From assembly GCF_004378255.1 (NCBI RefSeq), contig NZ_SNQG01000002.1, positions 434,001 through 498,000 of the forward strand: DNA of 64,000 nt. The letters are read 5' to 3'. The notes below the pieces were generated by a model that saw nothing but the letters and a program-made list of their open reading frames with translations, had not been told where the DNA came from and did no database searches. This document shows positions 18,018 to 27,770 of the stretch, in pieces (positions within the stretch are counted from its first letter, which is position 1; each line of letters starts with the position of its first letter). Position numbers and translations under genes: made by a program. This DNA is from Mucilaginibacter phyllosphaerae. Lineage in GTDB: Bacteria; Bacteroidota; Bacteroidia; Sphingobacteriales; Sphingobacteriaceae.

Positions 18018-21000
18018 ATGTCTTACAAAAAGGATAATAAAATCAAGAGTAATTTCACCACCATTACCATCAGTTTAGCTTCTCCGGAATCTATCCTTGA
18101 GCGTTCAAGCGGTGAGGTTTTAAAGCCTGAGACCATTAATTATCGCACCTACAAGCCCGAGCGTGACGGCTTGTTCTGCGAGCGTATTTTTGGCCCGGTT
18201 AAAGATTACGAATGCCATTGCGGTAAATACAAACGTATCCGTTACAAGGGTATCGTTTGCGACCGTTGCGGTGTGGAAGTAACGGAGAAAAAGGTACGCC
18301 GCGAGCGTATGGGCCACATCAATTTGGTGGTGCCTGTTGCGCATATCTGGTATTTCCGCTCGTTGCCAAATAAAATTGGTTACCTGCTGGGCCTGCCTAC
18401 CAAACGGTTAGACCTGATCATCTATTACGAAAGATATGTAGTTATTCAGCCGGGGATCAAAGAAGCTGACGGGATCTCTAAAATGGATTTCCTGACAGAA
18501 GAAGAATACCTGGATGTATTGGATACTTTACCAAAAGAAAACCAGTACCTGGATGATAAAGACCCGCAAAAATTTGTGGCTAAAATGGGTGCCGAGGCGC
18601 TTGAAGAATTATTACGCCGCATCGATTTAGATGAGTTGTCATATAATCTTCGTCACCAGGCAGCTAACGAAACTTCTCAGCAACGTAAAAACGAGGCGTT
18701 AAAACGCTTACAGGTTGTTGAGGCTTTCCGTGGTGCAGCTACCAGGATAGAGAATAACCCGTCATGGATGATCGTTAAGATCGTGCCGGTTATCCCGCCG
18801 GAATTGCGCCCGTTGGTACCGTTGGAAGGTGGCCGTTTCGCTACTTCCGATCTGAACGATTTATACCGCCGTGTAATTATCCGTAACAACCGTTTAAAAC
18901 GTTTGATCGAGATCAAAGCACCGGAAGTTATTTTACGTAACGAAAAACGTATGTTACAGGAAGCTGTAGATTCGTTATTTGATAACTCGCGTAAAGTTAA
19001 TGCGGTAAAAACCGAAGGTAACCGTGCCCTTAAATCACTTTCAGATATCCTGAAAGGTAAACAAGGTCGTTTCCGCCAAAACTTATTAGGTAAACGTGTG
19101 GATTATTCGGCACGTTCGGTAATTGTTGTAGGGCCAAACCTTAAATTACACGAGTGCGGCTTACCAAAAGATATGGCAGCTGAGTTATTCAAACCATTTA
19201 TCATCCGCAAGATGATTGAGCGTGGTGTGGTTAAAACAGTAAAATCTGCCAAAAAGATTGTTGACCGTAAAGACCCATTAGTTTGGGACATTCTGGAAAA
19301 CGTATTAAAAGGCCACCCTGTATTATTAAACCGTGCGCCTACGCTGCACAGGTTGGGTATCCAGGCCTTCCAGCCAAAACTGGTAGAAGGCAAGGCTATA
19401 CAATTGCACCCGTTAACCTGTACCGCCTTCAACGCGGATTTTGACGGTGACCAGATGGCTGTGCACGTACCGCTTGGTAACGCAGCAATTTTGGAAGCCC
19501 AGGTATTAATGCTTGCATCACACAACATCTTAAACCCTGCCAACGGTACCCCAATTACAGTACCATCGCAAGACATGGTGCTTGGTTTGTACTACATAAC
19601 CAAGGGCCGTAAAACAGATGAAGGACGTGTGGTAAAAGGCCAGGATTTAACTTTCTATTCTGCGGAAGAAGTGATTATCGCTTACAACGAGAAAAAGATC
19701 GACCTGCACGCCTTTATCAAAGTAAAAGGAAAAATTAAAGATCGTGACGGTGTTATCGTATCTAAAATAATTGAAACTACTGTAGGCCGTGTGTTATTTA
19801 ACCAGCACGTGCCCGAAGAAGTAGGTTATATTAACGAACTGTTGACCAAAAAATCACTGCGTGACATTATTGGCGAGGTTGTTAAGATGACCGGTATGGC
19901 ACGCGCCGCCCAGTTTCTGGATGATATTAAGGAGTTAGGTTTCCGTATGGCATTTCAGGGTGGTTTATCATTTAACTTAAAGGATATCAATATCCCTGAA
20001 GAAAAAGTTACTTTGATTGCCCAGGCTTCTAAAGAAGTGGAAGATGTTATGGGTAACTATAACATGGGTTTCATTACCAATAACGAGCGTTATAACCAGA
20101 TCATCGATATCTGGACACGTATCAACAACCGCTTAACCGCGAATGTGATGAACATCCTGAGCAACGATAATCAGGGCTTCAACTCGGTTTACATGATGCT
20201 GGATTCTGGTGCGCGTGGTTCTAAAGAGCAGATCCGTCAGCTGGCAGGTATGCGTGGTTTGATGGCCAAGCCTCAAAAATCAGGCTCGGGCGGCGAGATC
20301 ATCGAAAACCCTATCCTTTCAAACTTTAAAGAAGGTTTGTCGGTATTAGAGTACTTTATATCTACCCACGGTGCGCGTAAAGGTTTGGCGGATACGGCGT
20401 TAAAAACGGCCGATGCCGGTTACTTAACCCGTAGGCTGCATGATGTTGCCCAGGATATGATTGTAGGCGAAGTTGATTGCGGTACGCTACGTGGTATCTA
20501 TACAACTGCATTAAAAGATAACGAGGATGTTGTGGAGCCGTTATACGACCGTATTTTAGGCCGTACAACCCTGCACGATGTGCACGACCCGATCACCAAC
20601 GAATTGTTAGTTACTGCCGGTGAAGATATTACCGAGGAGATTGCTAAAAAGGTAGAAAATTCACCTTTAGAAGGTATCGAGATCCGTTCGGTATTAACGT
20701 GCGAAAGCAAACGCGGCGTATGTGCCTTATGCTATGGCCGTAACCTGGCAAGCGGTAAACGCGTGCAGATGGGCGAGGCTGTTGGTGTAATTGCAGCACA
20801 GTCGATAGGTGAGCCGGGTACACAGTTAACCCTGCGTACATTCCACGTGGGTGGTACCGCATCAAACATCGCGGCCGAGTCACAGATCAATGCCAAGTTT
20901 GATGGTGTTATTGAATTTGAGAACGTACGTACCGTTGAATACAAAACAGATGAAGAAACTGTTGATGTGGTTTTGGGCCGTTCGGGCGAGTTCCGTATCA

Positions 21001-22304
21001 TCGAGGCAGGTACCAACAAGGTTATTGTAACCAACAACATCCCATACGGTTCATACCTGTATGTTAAGGATGGTGCCAAGATCTCTAAAGGCGACCGTAT
21101 CTGTTCATGGGATCCGTACAATGCGGTAATTATCTCTGAATTTGCCGGTATCACAACCTTTGAGGCCGTATTGGAAGGTATTACATTCCGCGAAGAAAGC
21201 GACGAGCAAACAGGTCACCGCGAAAAGGTGATCATCGATACCAGGGATAAAACCAAAAACCCTGCTATCCAGATAGCTGATACTAAAGGTAACATCATAA
21301 AAGGATACAACATCCCGGTAGGCGCCCACATTTCTGTTGAAGAAGGTGAGAAACTGCAAACCGGGCAGGTTATTGCCAAAATTCCTCGTTCTACCGGTAA
21401 AACCCGGGATATTACAGGTGGTTTACCACGTGTAACCGAGTTATTTGAGGCACGTAACCCATCTAACCCGGCTGTAGTAACCGAAATTGATGGTGTGGTA
21501 ACCTTAGGTGGTGTTAAACGTGGTAACCGCGAGATCACTATCGAAAGTAAAGACGGACAGGTTAAAAAATACCTGGTGCCATTATCTAAACACATCCTGG
21601 TACAGGATAACGACTTTGTTAAAGCAGGTATGCCATTGTCTGATGGTTCTATCTCTCCGGCAGATATCCTGGCCATTAAAGGCCCTGCTGCCGTGCAGGA
21701 GTACCTGGTTAACGGTATCCAGGAAGTTTACCGCTTACAGGGTGTAAAGATTAACGATAAGCACTTTGAGGTGATTGTTCACCAGATGATGCAAAAGGTT
21801 GCCATTGAAGATGCCGGCGATACCCGTTTCTTAGAAAGAGAAGCAGTGGACAGCTGGGATTTCATGACCGAAAATGATGAGATGTTTGATAAGAAAGTTG
21901 TTGTTGAGCCAGGCGATTCAGCAAACTTAAAAGCAGGCCAGATCATATCATTAAGGAAACTAAGGGACGAAAACTCGATCTTAAAACGTAAAGATTTAAA
22001 ATTGGTTGAGGTAAGGGATGCTATCGCAGCAACTTCCAGCCCGATGTTACAAGGTATTACCAGGGCATCATTAGGTACCAAATCGTTCATTTCAGCAGCA
22101 TCGTTCCAGGAAACTACCAAAGTACTGAACGAAGCAGCCATAGCAGGTAAAAAAGATTTAATGCTTGGTTTGAAAGAAAACGTTATTGTAGGTCACTTAA
22201 TTCCGTCAGGAACCGGTTTACGCGAATACGAAAATATCCGTGTAGGTTCTCAGGAAGAATTTGATCGCCTGATGGCTTCAAAAACTGAGGAAGTGGAAGC
22301 TTAA
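18018..22304 (+). CDS. rpoC: DNA-directed RNA polymerase subunit beta'
   Basis: 1428 residues. The N-terminal zinc-ribbon ([25 protein letters not shown]), the zipper/lid region, the catalytic NADFDGDQ (N472-Q479; three Asp chelate Mg2+), the trigger-loop region and a second zinc site ([13 protein letters not shown]) are all intact. GGGAG lies at 18010-18014, only 3 nt before the ATG, so it is at best a weak SD. It is followed by a GAAA-tetraloop terminator. Confidence 0.98.
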   Translation: MSYKKDNKIKSNFTTITISLASPESILERSSGEVLKPETINYRTYKPERDGLFCERIFGPVKDYECHCGKYKRIRYKGIVCDRCGVEVTEKKVRRERMGHINLVVPVAHIWYFRSLPNKIGYLLGLPTKRLDLIIYYERYVVIQPGIKEADGISKMDFLTEEEYLDVLDTLPKENQYLDDKDPQKFVAKMGAEALEELLRRIDLDELSYNLRHQAANETSQQRKNEALKRLQVVEAFRGAATRIENNPSWMIVKIVPVIPPELRPLVPLEGGRFATSDLNDLYRRVIIRNNRLKRLIEIKAPEVILRNEKRMLQEAVDSLFDNSRKVNAVKTEGNRALKSLSDILKGKQGRFRQNLLGKRVDYSARSVIVVGPNLKLHECGLPKDMAAELFKPFIIRKMIERGVVKTVKSAKKIVDRKDPLVWDILENVLKGHPVLLNRAPTLHRLGIQAFQPKLVEGKAIQLHPLTCTAFNADFDGDQMAVHVPLGNAAILEAQVLMLASHNILNPANGTPITVPSQDMVLGLYYITKGRKTDEGRVVKGQDLTFYSAEEVIIAYNEKKIDLHAFIKVKGKIKDRDGVIVSKIIETTVGRVLFNQHVPEEVGYINELLTKKSLRDIIGEVVKMTGMARAAQFLDDIKELGFRMAFQGGLSFNLKDINIPEEKVTLIAQASKEVEDVMGNYNMGFITNNERYNQIIDIWTRINNRLTANVMNILSNDNQGFNSVYMMLDSGARGSKEQIRQLAGMRGLMAKPQKSGSGGEIIENPILSNFKEGLSVLEYFISTHGARKGLADTALKTADAGYLTRRLHDVAQDMIVGEVDCGTLRGIYTTALKDNEDVVEPLYDRILGRTTLHDVHDPITNELLVTAGEDITEEIAKKVENSPLEGIEIRSVLTCESKRGVCALCYGRNLASGKRVQMGEAVGVIAAQSIGEPGTQLTLRTFHVGGTASNIAAESQINAKFDGVIEFENVRTVEYKTDEETVDVVLGRSGEFRIIEAGTNKVIVTNNIPYGSYLYVKDGAKISKGDRICSWDPYNAVIISEFAGITTFEAVLEGITFREESDEQTGHREKVIIDTRDKTKNPAIQIADTKGNIIKGYNIPVGAHISVEEGEKLQTGQVIAKIPRSTGKTRDITGGLPRVTELFEARNPSNPAVVTEIDGVVTLGGVKRGNREITIESKDGQVKKYLVPLSKHILVQDNDFVKAGMPLSDGSISPADILAIKGPAAVQEYLVNGIQEVYRLQGVKINDKHFEVIVHQMMQKVAIEDAGDTRFLEREAVDSWDFMTENDEMFDKKVVVEPGDSANLKAGQIISLRKLRDENSILKRKDLKLVEVRDAIAATSSPMLQGITRASLGTKSFISAASFQETTKVLNEAAIAGKKDLMLGLKENVIVGHLIPSGTGLREYENIRVGSQEEFDRLMASKTEEVEA

Positions 22305-22327
22305 TCAGATTTTTTAAATACTTTTGC

Positions 22328-22365
22328 AAAGCCTTCTATGAAAATAGAAGGCTTTGTTATTTTTA
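22328..22365 (+). terminator. Rho-independent terminator after rpoC
   Basis: AAAGCCTTCTAT (22328-22339), GAAA tetraloop, ATAGAAGGCTTT (22344-22355), then GTTATTTTTAT. The stem is a perfect 12 bp. The DUF3467 gene starts just beyond it, so some read-through is likely. Confidence 0.88.
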
Positions 22366-22372
22366 TACGATT

Positions 22373-22684
22373 ATGGAAGAACAAAACGAAAACCAGATCA
22401 GCATTGAACTTTCTGAAGAAGTGGCCGAAGGCGTTTACGCCAACCTGGCCGTTATCACCCACTCCAGCTCAGAATTTGTGCTCGATTTTATCCGCGTGAT
22501 GCCGGGTGTACCAAAGGCAAAGGTTAAATCGCGCGTGGTGTTAACACCAGAGCATGCCAAGCGTTTATTAGCCGCTTTAGAAGATAATGTAGAGAAGTTT
22601 GAAGCCGCAAACGGCCGCATCAAGATCCAGAACGACCCCACCGGCTTCCCGATGAATTTTGGCGGTACAATGGGGCAGGCGTAG
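22373..22684 (+). CDS. DUF3467 family protein
   Basis: 103 residues. The pattern SEEVAEGVYANLAVITHSSS ... VLDFIRVMPGVPKAKVKSRV ... PEHAKRLLAALEDN is characteristic of DUF3467, a small cytoplasmic family of unknown function widespread in Bacteroidota. The gene lies 68 nt after rpoC, separated by a terminator. The position next to rpoC hints at a link with transcription, but nothing in the sequence shows it. Confidence 0.88.
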   Translation: MEEQNENQISIELSEEVAEGVYANLAVITHSSSEFVLDFIRVMPGVPKAKVKSRVVLTPEHAKRLLAALEDNVEKFEAANGRIKIQNDPTGFPMNFGGTMGQA

Positions 22685-22695
22685 GTTAAGTATTA

Positions 22696-22791
22696 AGTCC
22701 ATAGTCCATGGTCCATGGTCGATAGTCCATGGTCGATAGTCCATGGTTATGCGAGTGTTTTACTATGGTTTATGGGCCATTGACTATTGAC
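22696..22791. repeat. Heptad-word quasi-palindrome in the DUF3467-fcl gap (RGTCNAT class)
   Basis: The left arm (22696-22746) is a strict heptad run: AGTCCAT AGTCCAT, GGTCCAT GGTCGAT, AGTCCAT GGTCGAT, AGTCCAT. Positions 1 (A/G) and 5 (C/G) vary. The right arm on the other strand reads GTCAAT AGTCAAT, GGCCCAT AAACCAT. It fills the intergenic space. Confidence 0.85.
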
Positions 22792-22796
22792 AAATA

Positions 22797-23732
22797 ATGA
22801 AAAAAGAAGAAAAAATATACATTGCCGGCCATCGTGGTATGGTGGGTTCTGCCATTATGCGCAGGCTGCAGGCAGATGGGTTTACAAACTTTGTTACCCG
22901 CGTTTCGGCCGAGCTCGACTTGCGCAACCAGCAGGCCGTTGCTGCTTTTTTTGAGCAGGAAAAACCCGATTATGTTTTTTTGGCCGCAGCCAAAGTAGGG
23001 GGTATTGTAGCCAACAACACCTACCGTGCCGAGTTTTTGTACGATAACCTGCAGATCCAGAATAATGTTATCCATTCGGCGCATCTTAACGGTGTAAAAA
23101 AACTGATGTTTTTAGGGTCAAGCTGTATCTATCCAAAACTGGCACCACAGCCCTTAAAGGAAGATGCCCTGCTAACCGGCCTATTAGAGCCTACTAACGA
23201 GCCCTACGCTATTGCCAAAATAGCCGGCATAAAAATGTGCGATGCTTACCGCATGCAATACGGCTGCGATTTTATATCGGTAATGCCTACTAATCTGTAT
23301 GGTTATAATGATAACTATCACCCGCAAAACTCGCATGTGCTGCCCGCATTGATCCGCCGGTTTCATGAAGCTAAGGTGAATGGTACACCAGAGGTTGCCA
23401 TTTGGGGCAGCGGCTCGCCATTGCGCGAGTTTTTGTTTGCCGATGACCTGGCTGATGCCTGCGTTTACCTGATGCAGCATTTTAGCGACGCAGGCTTTGT
23501 AAACATAGGCAGTGGTAAAGAGATCACGATAAAAGATCTGGCCCTGCTGATCAAAAAAATAGTAGGTTACGAGGGCGAATTAACCTTTGATGCCACCAAG
23601 CCCGATGGTACCCCACGCAAGCTGATGGATGTAACCAAACTGGCCCAAATGGGCTGGGCGTATAAAACCGAATTAGAAGAAGGTATTAAACTGGCTTATC
23701 ATGATTTTTTGGTAAAACATGTAGAGCGTTAA
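22797..23732 (+). CDS. fcl: GDP-L-fucose synthase
   Basis: 311 residues, an extended SDR. It converts GDP-4-keto-6-deoxy-mannose to GDP-L-fucose by epimerisation and NADPH reduction. Evidence: cofactor motif [11 protein letters not shown] (about 9-19), the catalytic region LGSSCIYP and the YxxxK pair in [10 protein letters not shown], and the family segment [20 protein letters not shown]. The usual partner gmd (GDP-mannose dehydratase) is not in this window. rfbD follows after 50 nt, so both probably feed surface-glycan synthesis. Confidence 0.95.
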   Translation: MKKEEKIYIAGHRGMVGSAIMRRLQADGFTNFVTRVSAELDLRNQQAVAAFFEQEKPDYVFLAAAKVGGIVANNTYRAEFLYDNLQIQNNVIHSAHLNGVKKLMFLGSSCIYPKLAPQPLKEDALLTGLLEPTNEPYAIAKIAGIKMCDAYRMQYGCDFISVMPTNLYGYNDNYHPQNSHVLPALIRRFHEAKVNGTPEVAIWGSGSPLREFLFADDLADACVYLMQHFSDAGFVNIGSGKEITIKDLALLIKKIVGYEGELTFDATKPDGTPRKLMDVTKLAQMGWAYKTELEEGIKLAYHDFLVKHVER

Positions 23733-23782
23733 TTGTTTAGTGCTGTAGCTAATTACAATAAGCTTGTATAACAAATAGATAA

Positions 23783-24640
23783 ATGAGTAAAACGATCGTA
23801 TTTGGCGCTTCGGGCCAGTTGGGGCAATGTTTAAAAAAGGTTGTGGAAGATCATAGCCTCGATGGATATATTTTCCCGGATAGGGCAGAAGCCGATATCC
23901 TGAATGTAGCAGCCATAGAGGCATTATTTAAAAAATATAACCCTGCCTATTGTATCAACTGTGCTGCTTATACCGCAGTTGATAAGGCCGAAAGTGATGA
24001 GCAAACAGCCTTTGCCATAAACAAAACCGGGGCAGAGAACCTGGCAGATCTGTGCAGCGCATACAACGTGGTGCTGGTGCATATCTCTACAGATTTTGTT
24101 TTTGGCGGTACCGCCGATATGCCGCTGAACGAATTGTCTGCAACCAGGCCATTGAGCATCTATGGCGAAAGCAAACTTGCCGGCGAACGGGTTATTCCTA
24201 CTGTGCTTAATAAGTATTTTATATTACGTACAGGCTGGCTCTATTCCGAATATGGCAATAACTTTGTAAAAACTATTTTGCGTATAGGTAAAGAACGCGG
24301 CGAGATCAAAGTTATTAACGACCAGATCGGCACACCAACTTATGCCATGGACCTGGCCGCTGCTATTACACAGATCATCGGATCGGGTAGCAACAAATAC
24401 GGCCTTTACCATTATGCCAATGAAGGTACGGCAACCTGGTTTGATTTTGCAACTGCAATCCATCAAATAGCCGGCACCGGTGTAACCGTACTGCCCATAC
24501 CCACTTCTGAATATCCAACCCCGGCAAAGCGCCCCGTTTATTCAGTGATGGATAAATCGAAAATTAAACAGGCGCTTACTATCACAATTGCGGATTGGAA
24601 GGACAGTTTAAGGGTTTGTTTAAGTAAACTTACCCAATAA
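23783..24640 (+). CDS. rfbD: dTDP-4-dehydrorhamnose reductase
   Basis: 285 residues. Rossmann motif FGASGQLGQCL (about 7-17), catalytic YGESKLAGE (YxxxK) and the family's NDQIGTPTY segment. It performs the last, NADPH-dependent step to dTDP-L-rhamnose. rfbA is next, but rfbB and rfbC are absent from the window and must be encoded elsewhere. Confidence 0.95.
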   Translation: MSKTIVFGASGQLGQCLKKVVEDHSLDGYIFPDRAEADILNVAAIEALFKKYNPAYCINCAAYTAVDKAESDEQTAFAINKTGAENLADLCSAYNVVLVHISTDFVFGGTADMPLNELSATRPLSIYGESKLAGERVIPTVLNKYFILRTGWLYSEYGNNFVKTILRIGKERGEIKVINDQIGTPTYAMDLAAAITQIIGSGSNKYGLYHYANEGTATWFDFATAIHQIAGTGVTVLPIPTSEYPTPAKRPVYSVMDKSKIKQALTITIADWKDSLRVCLSKLTQ

Positions 24641-24703
24641 ATTAATTAATTTAGGGAACGAATACAAAAGAGCATAAAACACTATTTATTATATAAGCTG
24701 ATT

Positions 24704-24728
24704 ATTGAAAGCCTTTAAGGCTTTCAAT
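24704..24728. terminator. Hairpin between rfbD and rfbA
   Basis: ATTGAAAGCC (24704-24713), loop TTTAA, GGCTTTCAAT (24719-24728), a perfect 10-bp stem with no T run. It is probably a processing or attenuation hairpin. Confidence 0.6.
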
Positions 24729-24761
24729 AAATCACTAAATTACACATTCAATAAATCACTC
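24722..24761. repeat. Decayed octad-word repeat before rfbA
   Basis: TTCAATAAATCACT occurs twice 24 nt apart. The stretch parses as octads TCAATAAA TCACTAAA, TTACACAT, TCAATAAA TCACTCAT. No good opposite arm is seen, so it may be a remnant of the word-hairpin family. Confidence 0.4.
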
Positions 24762-24768
24762 ATCATCC

Positions 24769-25635
24769 ATGAAAGGTATCATATTAGCAGGCGGATCGGG
24801 CACCAGGCTTTATCCTATCACCAAAGCCATAAGTAAGCAGTTAATGCCTATTTATGATAAGCCCATGATCTATTACCCGCTATCTGTTTTAATGCTTGCC
24901 GGGATCAACGAGATCCTGATCATCACCACTGCCGAGGATAACCCGGGCTTTGTGCGCCTTTTAGGCACCGGCGAAGAGATTGGCTGCCGTTTTGAGTATG
25001 CCATACAAGAAAAACCAAACGGACTGGCACAGGCCTTTGTTATTGGCGAAAAATTTATTGGTGATGATAAAGTTGCGCTGGTATTGGGCGATAACATCTT
25101 TTACGGATCGGGCTTTAGCAAACTGATACAAAGTTTTAATGATGTTGATGGCGCAGCCATATTTGCCTACCCGGTTGCCGACCCCGAGCGTTACGGCGTG
25201 GTAGAATTTGACCAAAACTTTAAAGCGGTATCAATTGAAGAAAAGCCGGAGCAGCCAAAATCTAAATACGCGGTGCCGGGCCTTTATTTTTATGATAACA
25301 GCGTGGTAGAGATTGCCAAAAACATACAGCCATCCCCGCGTGGCGAGTACGAGATAACCGATGTGAACCGTGTGTACCTGGAGCAAGGCAACCTGCATGT
25401 AGGTGTAATGGACAGGGGCACCGCCTGGCTGGATACCGGTACCTTTGATTCCCTGAGCGATGCTACCGAATTTGTACGCGTAATTGAAAAACGCCAGGCC
25501 AAAAAAATTGGCTGTATAGAAGAAGTAGCCTACCTGATGGGTTACATTGATGCCCCGCAGTTACAATTGTTAGCCAATAAATACATCAAAAGCGGCTACG
25601 GGGTTTATATACAATCCGTGTTGGATAACGGGTAA
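24769..25635 (+). CDS. rfbA: Glucose-1-phosphate thymidylyltransferase
   Basis: 288 residues. It makes dTDP-glucose, the first step to dTDP-rhamnose. The nucleotide-binding signature [20 protein letters not shown] (about 7-26) and the EKP segment ([20 protein letters not shown]) are intact, as is [10 protein letters not shown]. Length is normal for the RmlA family. It is convergent with miaA across a hairpin-rich gap of about 400 bp. Confidence 0.97.
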   Translation: MKGIILAGGSGTRLYPITKAISKQLMPIYDKPMIYYPLSVLMLAGINEILIITTAEDNPGFVRLLGTGEEIGCRFEYAIQEKPNGLAQAFVIGEKFIGDDKVALVLGDNIFYGSGFSKLIQSFNDVDGAAIFAYPVADPERYGVVEFDQNFKAVSIEEKPEQPKSKYAVPGLYFYDNSVVEIAKNIQPSPRGEYEITDVNRVYLEQGNLHVGVMDRGTAWLDTGTFDSLSDATEFVRVIEKRQAKKIGCIEEVAYLMGYIDAPQLQLLANKYIKSGYGVYIQSVLDNG

Positions 25636-25636
25636 A

Positions 25637-25771
25637 GTAGACAAAACCATACATTTAGCTTCAAAAGAGGATTTGGCAAATGCCAAAACTGATATGATTA
25701 AATGGTTTGTAGGCCTGTTTATAGCGTTATCTTTGATGCTTATCGGGTTATATTTAAATAGTATCTGCTAA
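25637..25771 (+). pseudogene. Remnant of a small membrane protein
   Basis: One frame reads (V)DKTIHLASKEDLANAKT then DMIKWFVGLFIALSLMLIGL and a stop at 25769. The pattern 'xxKEDLxxAKxDMIKW + one membrane helix' resembles the C-terminal half of small DUF1640-like coiled-coil/membrane proteins. No proper start or N-terminal half exists, and the frame runs back out of phase into rfbA. The only ATG (25694) would give 25 residues. It is more likely an eroded gene end than a working gene, though a tiny membrane peptide cannot be excluded. Confidence 0.35.
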
Positions 25772-26020
25772 GTCAAGCGTCCACGCTTGACTTTATAGTG
25801 ATTTAGCGTCTACGCTGAAAATACCTGATAATAATATTAGGTGAGCGTAGATGCTCACAATTTCCCTGATGCATGCGGAGGTAATTGAACGAGCATTTAA
25901 TCAACTCTTTTATAATCAAACTGATACCAGTATTTGAATTTAGCTTTAAAAGGCATATTGCTGATAATCAGCAATATGTGATAAATGCCTTACATGTTCA
26001 TGCGTGAACGTGAACATTGC
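25771..26020. repeat. Cluster of hairpins between convergent rfbA and miaA
   Basis: In order: AGTCAAGCGT/ACGCTTGACT (25771-25792); AGCGT/ACGCT (25805-25816); GTGAGC/GCTCAC (25841-25858); CATATTGCTGA/TCAGCAATATG (25954-25978, 11-bp stem); and ATGTTCA/TGAACAT around 25994-26016. The fourth can end transcription from either side. The first shares its core with the hairpin at 1184. No coding potential is seen between 25772 and 26034. Confidence 0.75.
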
Positions 26021-26034
26021 TGGTTATCAATGAT

Positions 26035-26955
26035 TTAAATATTTTGCTTATCTATCTCAGCTATCATATTCTCTACCAGCTTTTCATCGCCGGCATCCAT
26101 CCAGGTGATTTGTTTATCCTTGCGGAACCAGGTAAGTTGCCTTTTGGCAAAGCGGCGGGTATTTTGTTTGATCTTGTCGATAGCGGTATCCCTGTCGGTT
26201 TTACCATCAAAAAAATCGAACAGTTCCGAGTAGCCTACGGTATTTAGGGCATTGTATTGGCGATAGGGTTTTAGGGACGCAACTTCCTCTAATAAGCCAT
26301 CGTTAACCATTATATCTACCCGGCGGTTAATACGGCTGTATAATTGTTCGCGGGGCATATCCAGGCCAAGCTTAATGATATTGAACGGGCGCTGGTTAAC
26401 TTTAGCCGTTCTGTATGATGATATGGGGTTGCCGGTAGCCTCATATACCTCCAGCGCCCTGATAACGCGCTGTGGGTTATTAATATCCGCTTCCTTGTAA
26501 TACACGGGGTCGGCTTGTTTAAGTCGCTCCTGCAGAGCTTTAAGGCCGTTGATGGCCAGCTCGGTATTCAAGCGGTCGCGAATGCCGGGGTCGGCAGTAG
26601 GCAGTTCATCAAAACCTTCGGTAACCGCGCGGATGTACAAGCCCGATCCGCCGGCCATTACCACAACATGATGCTTTGTAAAAAGTTGGTTAAGCAAAGC
26701 AAGGCATTCGCGCTCAAAGTCGCCAACAGAAAATGGTTGCGTTATGCTGTGCGAGTCGATAAAATAATGTGTTGCAGCCGCCAGTTCTTCATCGCTTGGT
26801 TTTGCCGTACCGATAGACATCTCCCTGAAAAATTGCCTGGAATCGGCAGAAACTACAACCGTGTGATAATGTTGGGCCAGGCCAATGGCTGCGGCTGTTT
26901 TGCCCGATGCCGTTGGGCCGGCAATTACAATAAGGGTTTTATTTTTGAAGTCCAT
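26035..26955 (-). CDS. miaA: tRNA dimethylallyltransferase
   Basis: 306 residues. It prenylates A37 of tRNAs reading UNN codons. Evidence: P-loop GPTASGKTAAAIGLA (about 13-27), DSRQFFREMSIGTAKPS, the substrate-tunnel region GGSGLYIRAVTEGFDELP and the C-terminal TRRFAKRQLTWFRKD. The start ATG (26955) lies inside the first heptad of the flanking word repeat, so the codon and the next four bases (ATGGACT) are the repeat word read backwards. The P-loop begins 12 residues in, so no later start is possible. Confidence 0.95.
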   Translation of the reverse strand: MDFKNKTLIVIAGPTASGKTAAAIGLAQHYHTVVVSADSRQFFREMSIGTAKPSDEELAAATHYFIDSHSITQPFSVGDFERECLALLNQLFTKHHVVVMAGGSGLYIRAVTEGFDELPTADPGIRDRLNTELAINGLKALQERLKQADPVYYKEADINNPQRVIRALEVYEATGNPISSYRTAKVNQRPFNIIKLGLDMPREQLYSRINRRVDIMVNDGLLEEVASLKPYRQYNALNTVGYSELFDFFDGKTDRDTAIDKIKQNTRRFAKRQLTWFRKDKQITWMDAGDEKLVENMIAEIDKQNI

Positions 26956-27088
26956 AGTCGATGGTCAATAGTCCATAGAATAATATGCTTTACTGATTAT
27001 TGCAGCTGCTATTTACCATCAACTATGGTCTATGGACTGATTATTGCAGCTACTATTTACCATCGACTATGGTCTATGGACTGATTAT
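26949..27088. repeat. Heptad-word quasi-palindrome with 44-bp tandem duplication (RGTCNAT class)
   Basis: The left arm reads AGTCCAT AGTCGAT, GGTCAAT, AGTCCAT. The right arm on the other strand reads AGTCCAT AGACCAT, AGTCGAT. Within it a 44-bp block starting CTGATTATTGCAGC repeats at 26993 and 27037, with a third partial start at 27081. It spans the entire gap between the stop of the PRiA4b-like gene and the miaA start codon. Same word class as 22696-22791. Confidence 0.85.
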
Positions 27089-27732
27089 TAATAGTCGTCG
27101 CGGCCGGGTTTTTCGTCGTCCTCAAAGCCTTCGTCGTCGCCAAAGCCAAATTCGTCTTCTTCCTCTTCGTCGTCTGCTTTCTTTTCTTCCTCTACGCCGG
27201 TTTCGCTCACTTCAGAAAAATCGTCGGCATCATCGTGGTTGTAGGCCATTTCATTTAAAAAGTCAAAATCCTCATCGGGCGTATCTGCGGTAGCAGCAAT
27301 GGCCGGGTTAAACACATTGCCAAATTGTTTCGGCGCTTCGCCTACCGACCGTACAACCGCAGGGTAGGTAGTGCCCGGCGCTTCATCCAGGATGATCTTC
27401 ATCAGTTCCACATGGAAATCAAATGGCCGGTCGAAATTAAAGGTATAATAGAATTTCTGGTGCGGATCGTCAATAAAACTGCTCAGTTTTATTTTTTCCA
27501 TCAGCGGTATTTTGCGGTCTATCCGTTTTTGGTTGGGCATGTAGGTGATCTCTTCCCCCTTCATCCACTGGTCGTTACTGATATAAAAAGAAGACGGATA
27601 TTCGGGGTTATAACCGGTGCTTTGGTGTATAGCCTTATGAAGATCTTCAAATGTTTGGTTAGATTTTACATCAATATCCCGGGAAACGTCGTCATAATCC
27701 TCAAAAGTTACCCTGAACCTGTATAGTGCCAT
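27088..27732 (-). CDS. PRiA4b ORF-3-like (IS1096 TnpR-like) protein with acidic tail
   Basis: 214 residues. The first 80 residues (YRFRVTFEDYDDVSRDIDV ... SFYISNDQWMKGEEITY) match the pRiA4b ORF-3 / IS1096 passenger-protein domain. Family members are found both beside transposons and as chromosomal genes; the function is unknown. The last 60 residues are extremely acidic and probably disordered (EEEKKADDEEEEDEF ...). No transposase or inverted repeats flank it. It is co-directional with miaA and the CCA-adding enzyme, so it looks resident rather than mobile. Confidence 0.8.
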   Translation of the reverse strand: MALYRFRVTFEDYDDVSRDIDVKSNQTFEDLHKAIHQSTGYNPEYPSSFYISNDQWMKGEEITYMPNQKRIDRKIPLMEKIKLSSFIDDPHQKFYYTFNFDRPFDFHVELMKIILDEAPGTTYPAVVRSVGEAPKQFGNVFNPAIAATADTPDEDFDFLNEMAYNHDDADDFSEVSETGVEEEKKADDEEEEDEFGFGDDEGFEDDEKPGRDDY

Positions 27733-27770
27733 TGTATAAGTAGTTTTTTGTCAAAAATAGTAATGTTATT

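Noticed and set aside
27088-27732. Insertion sequence, because the protein resembles an IS1096 passenger
   Set aside because: No transposase, terminal inverted repeats or target duplications are visible; the neighbours are core genes in a compact run.
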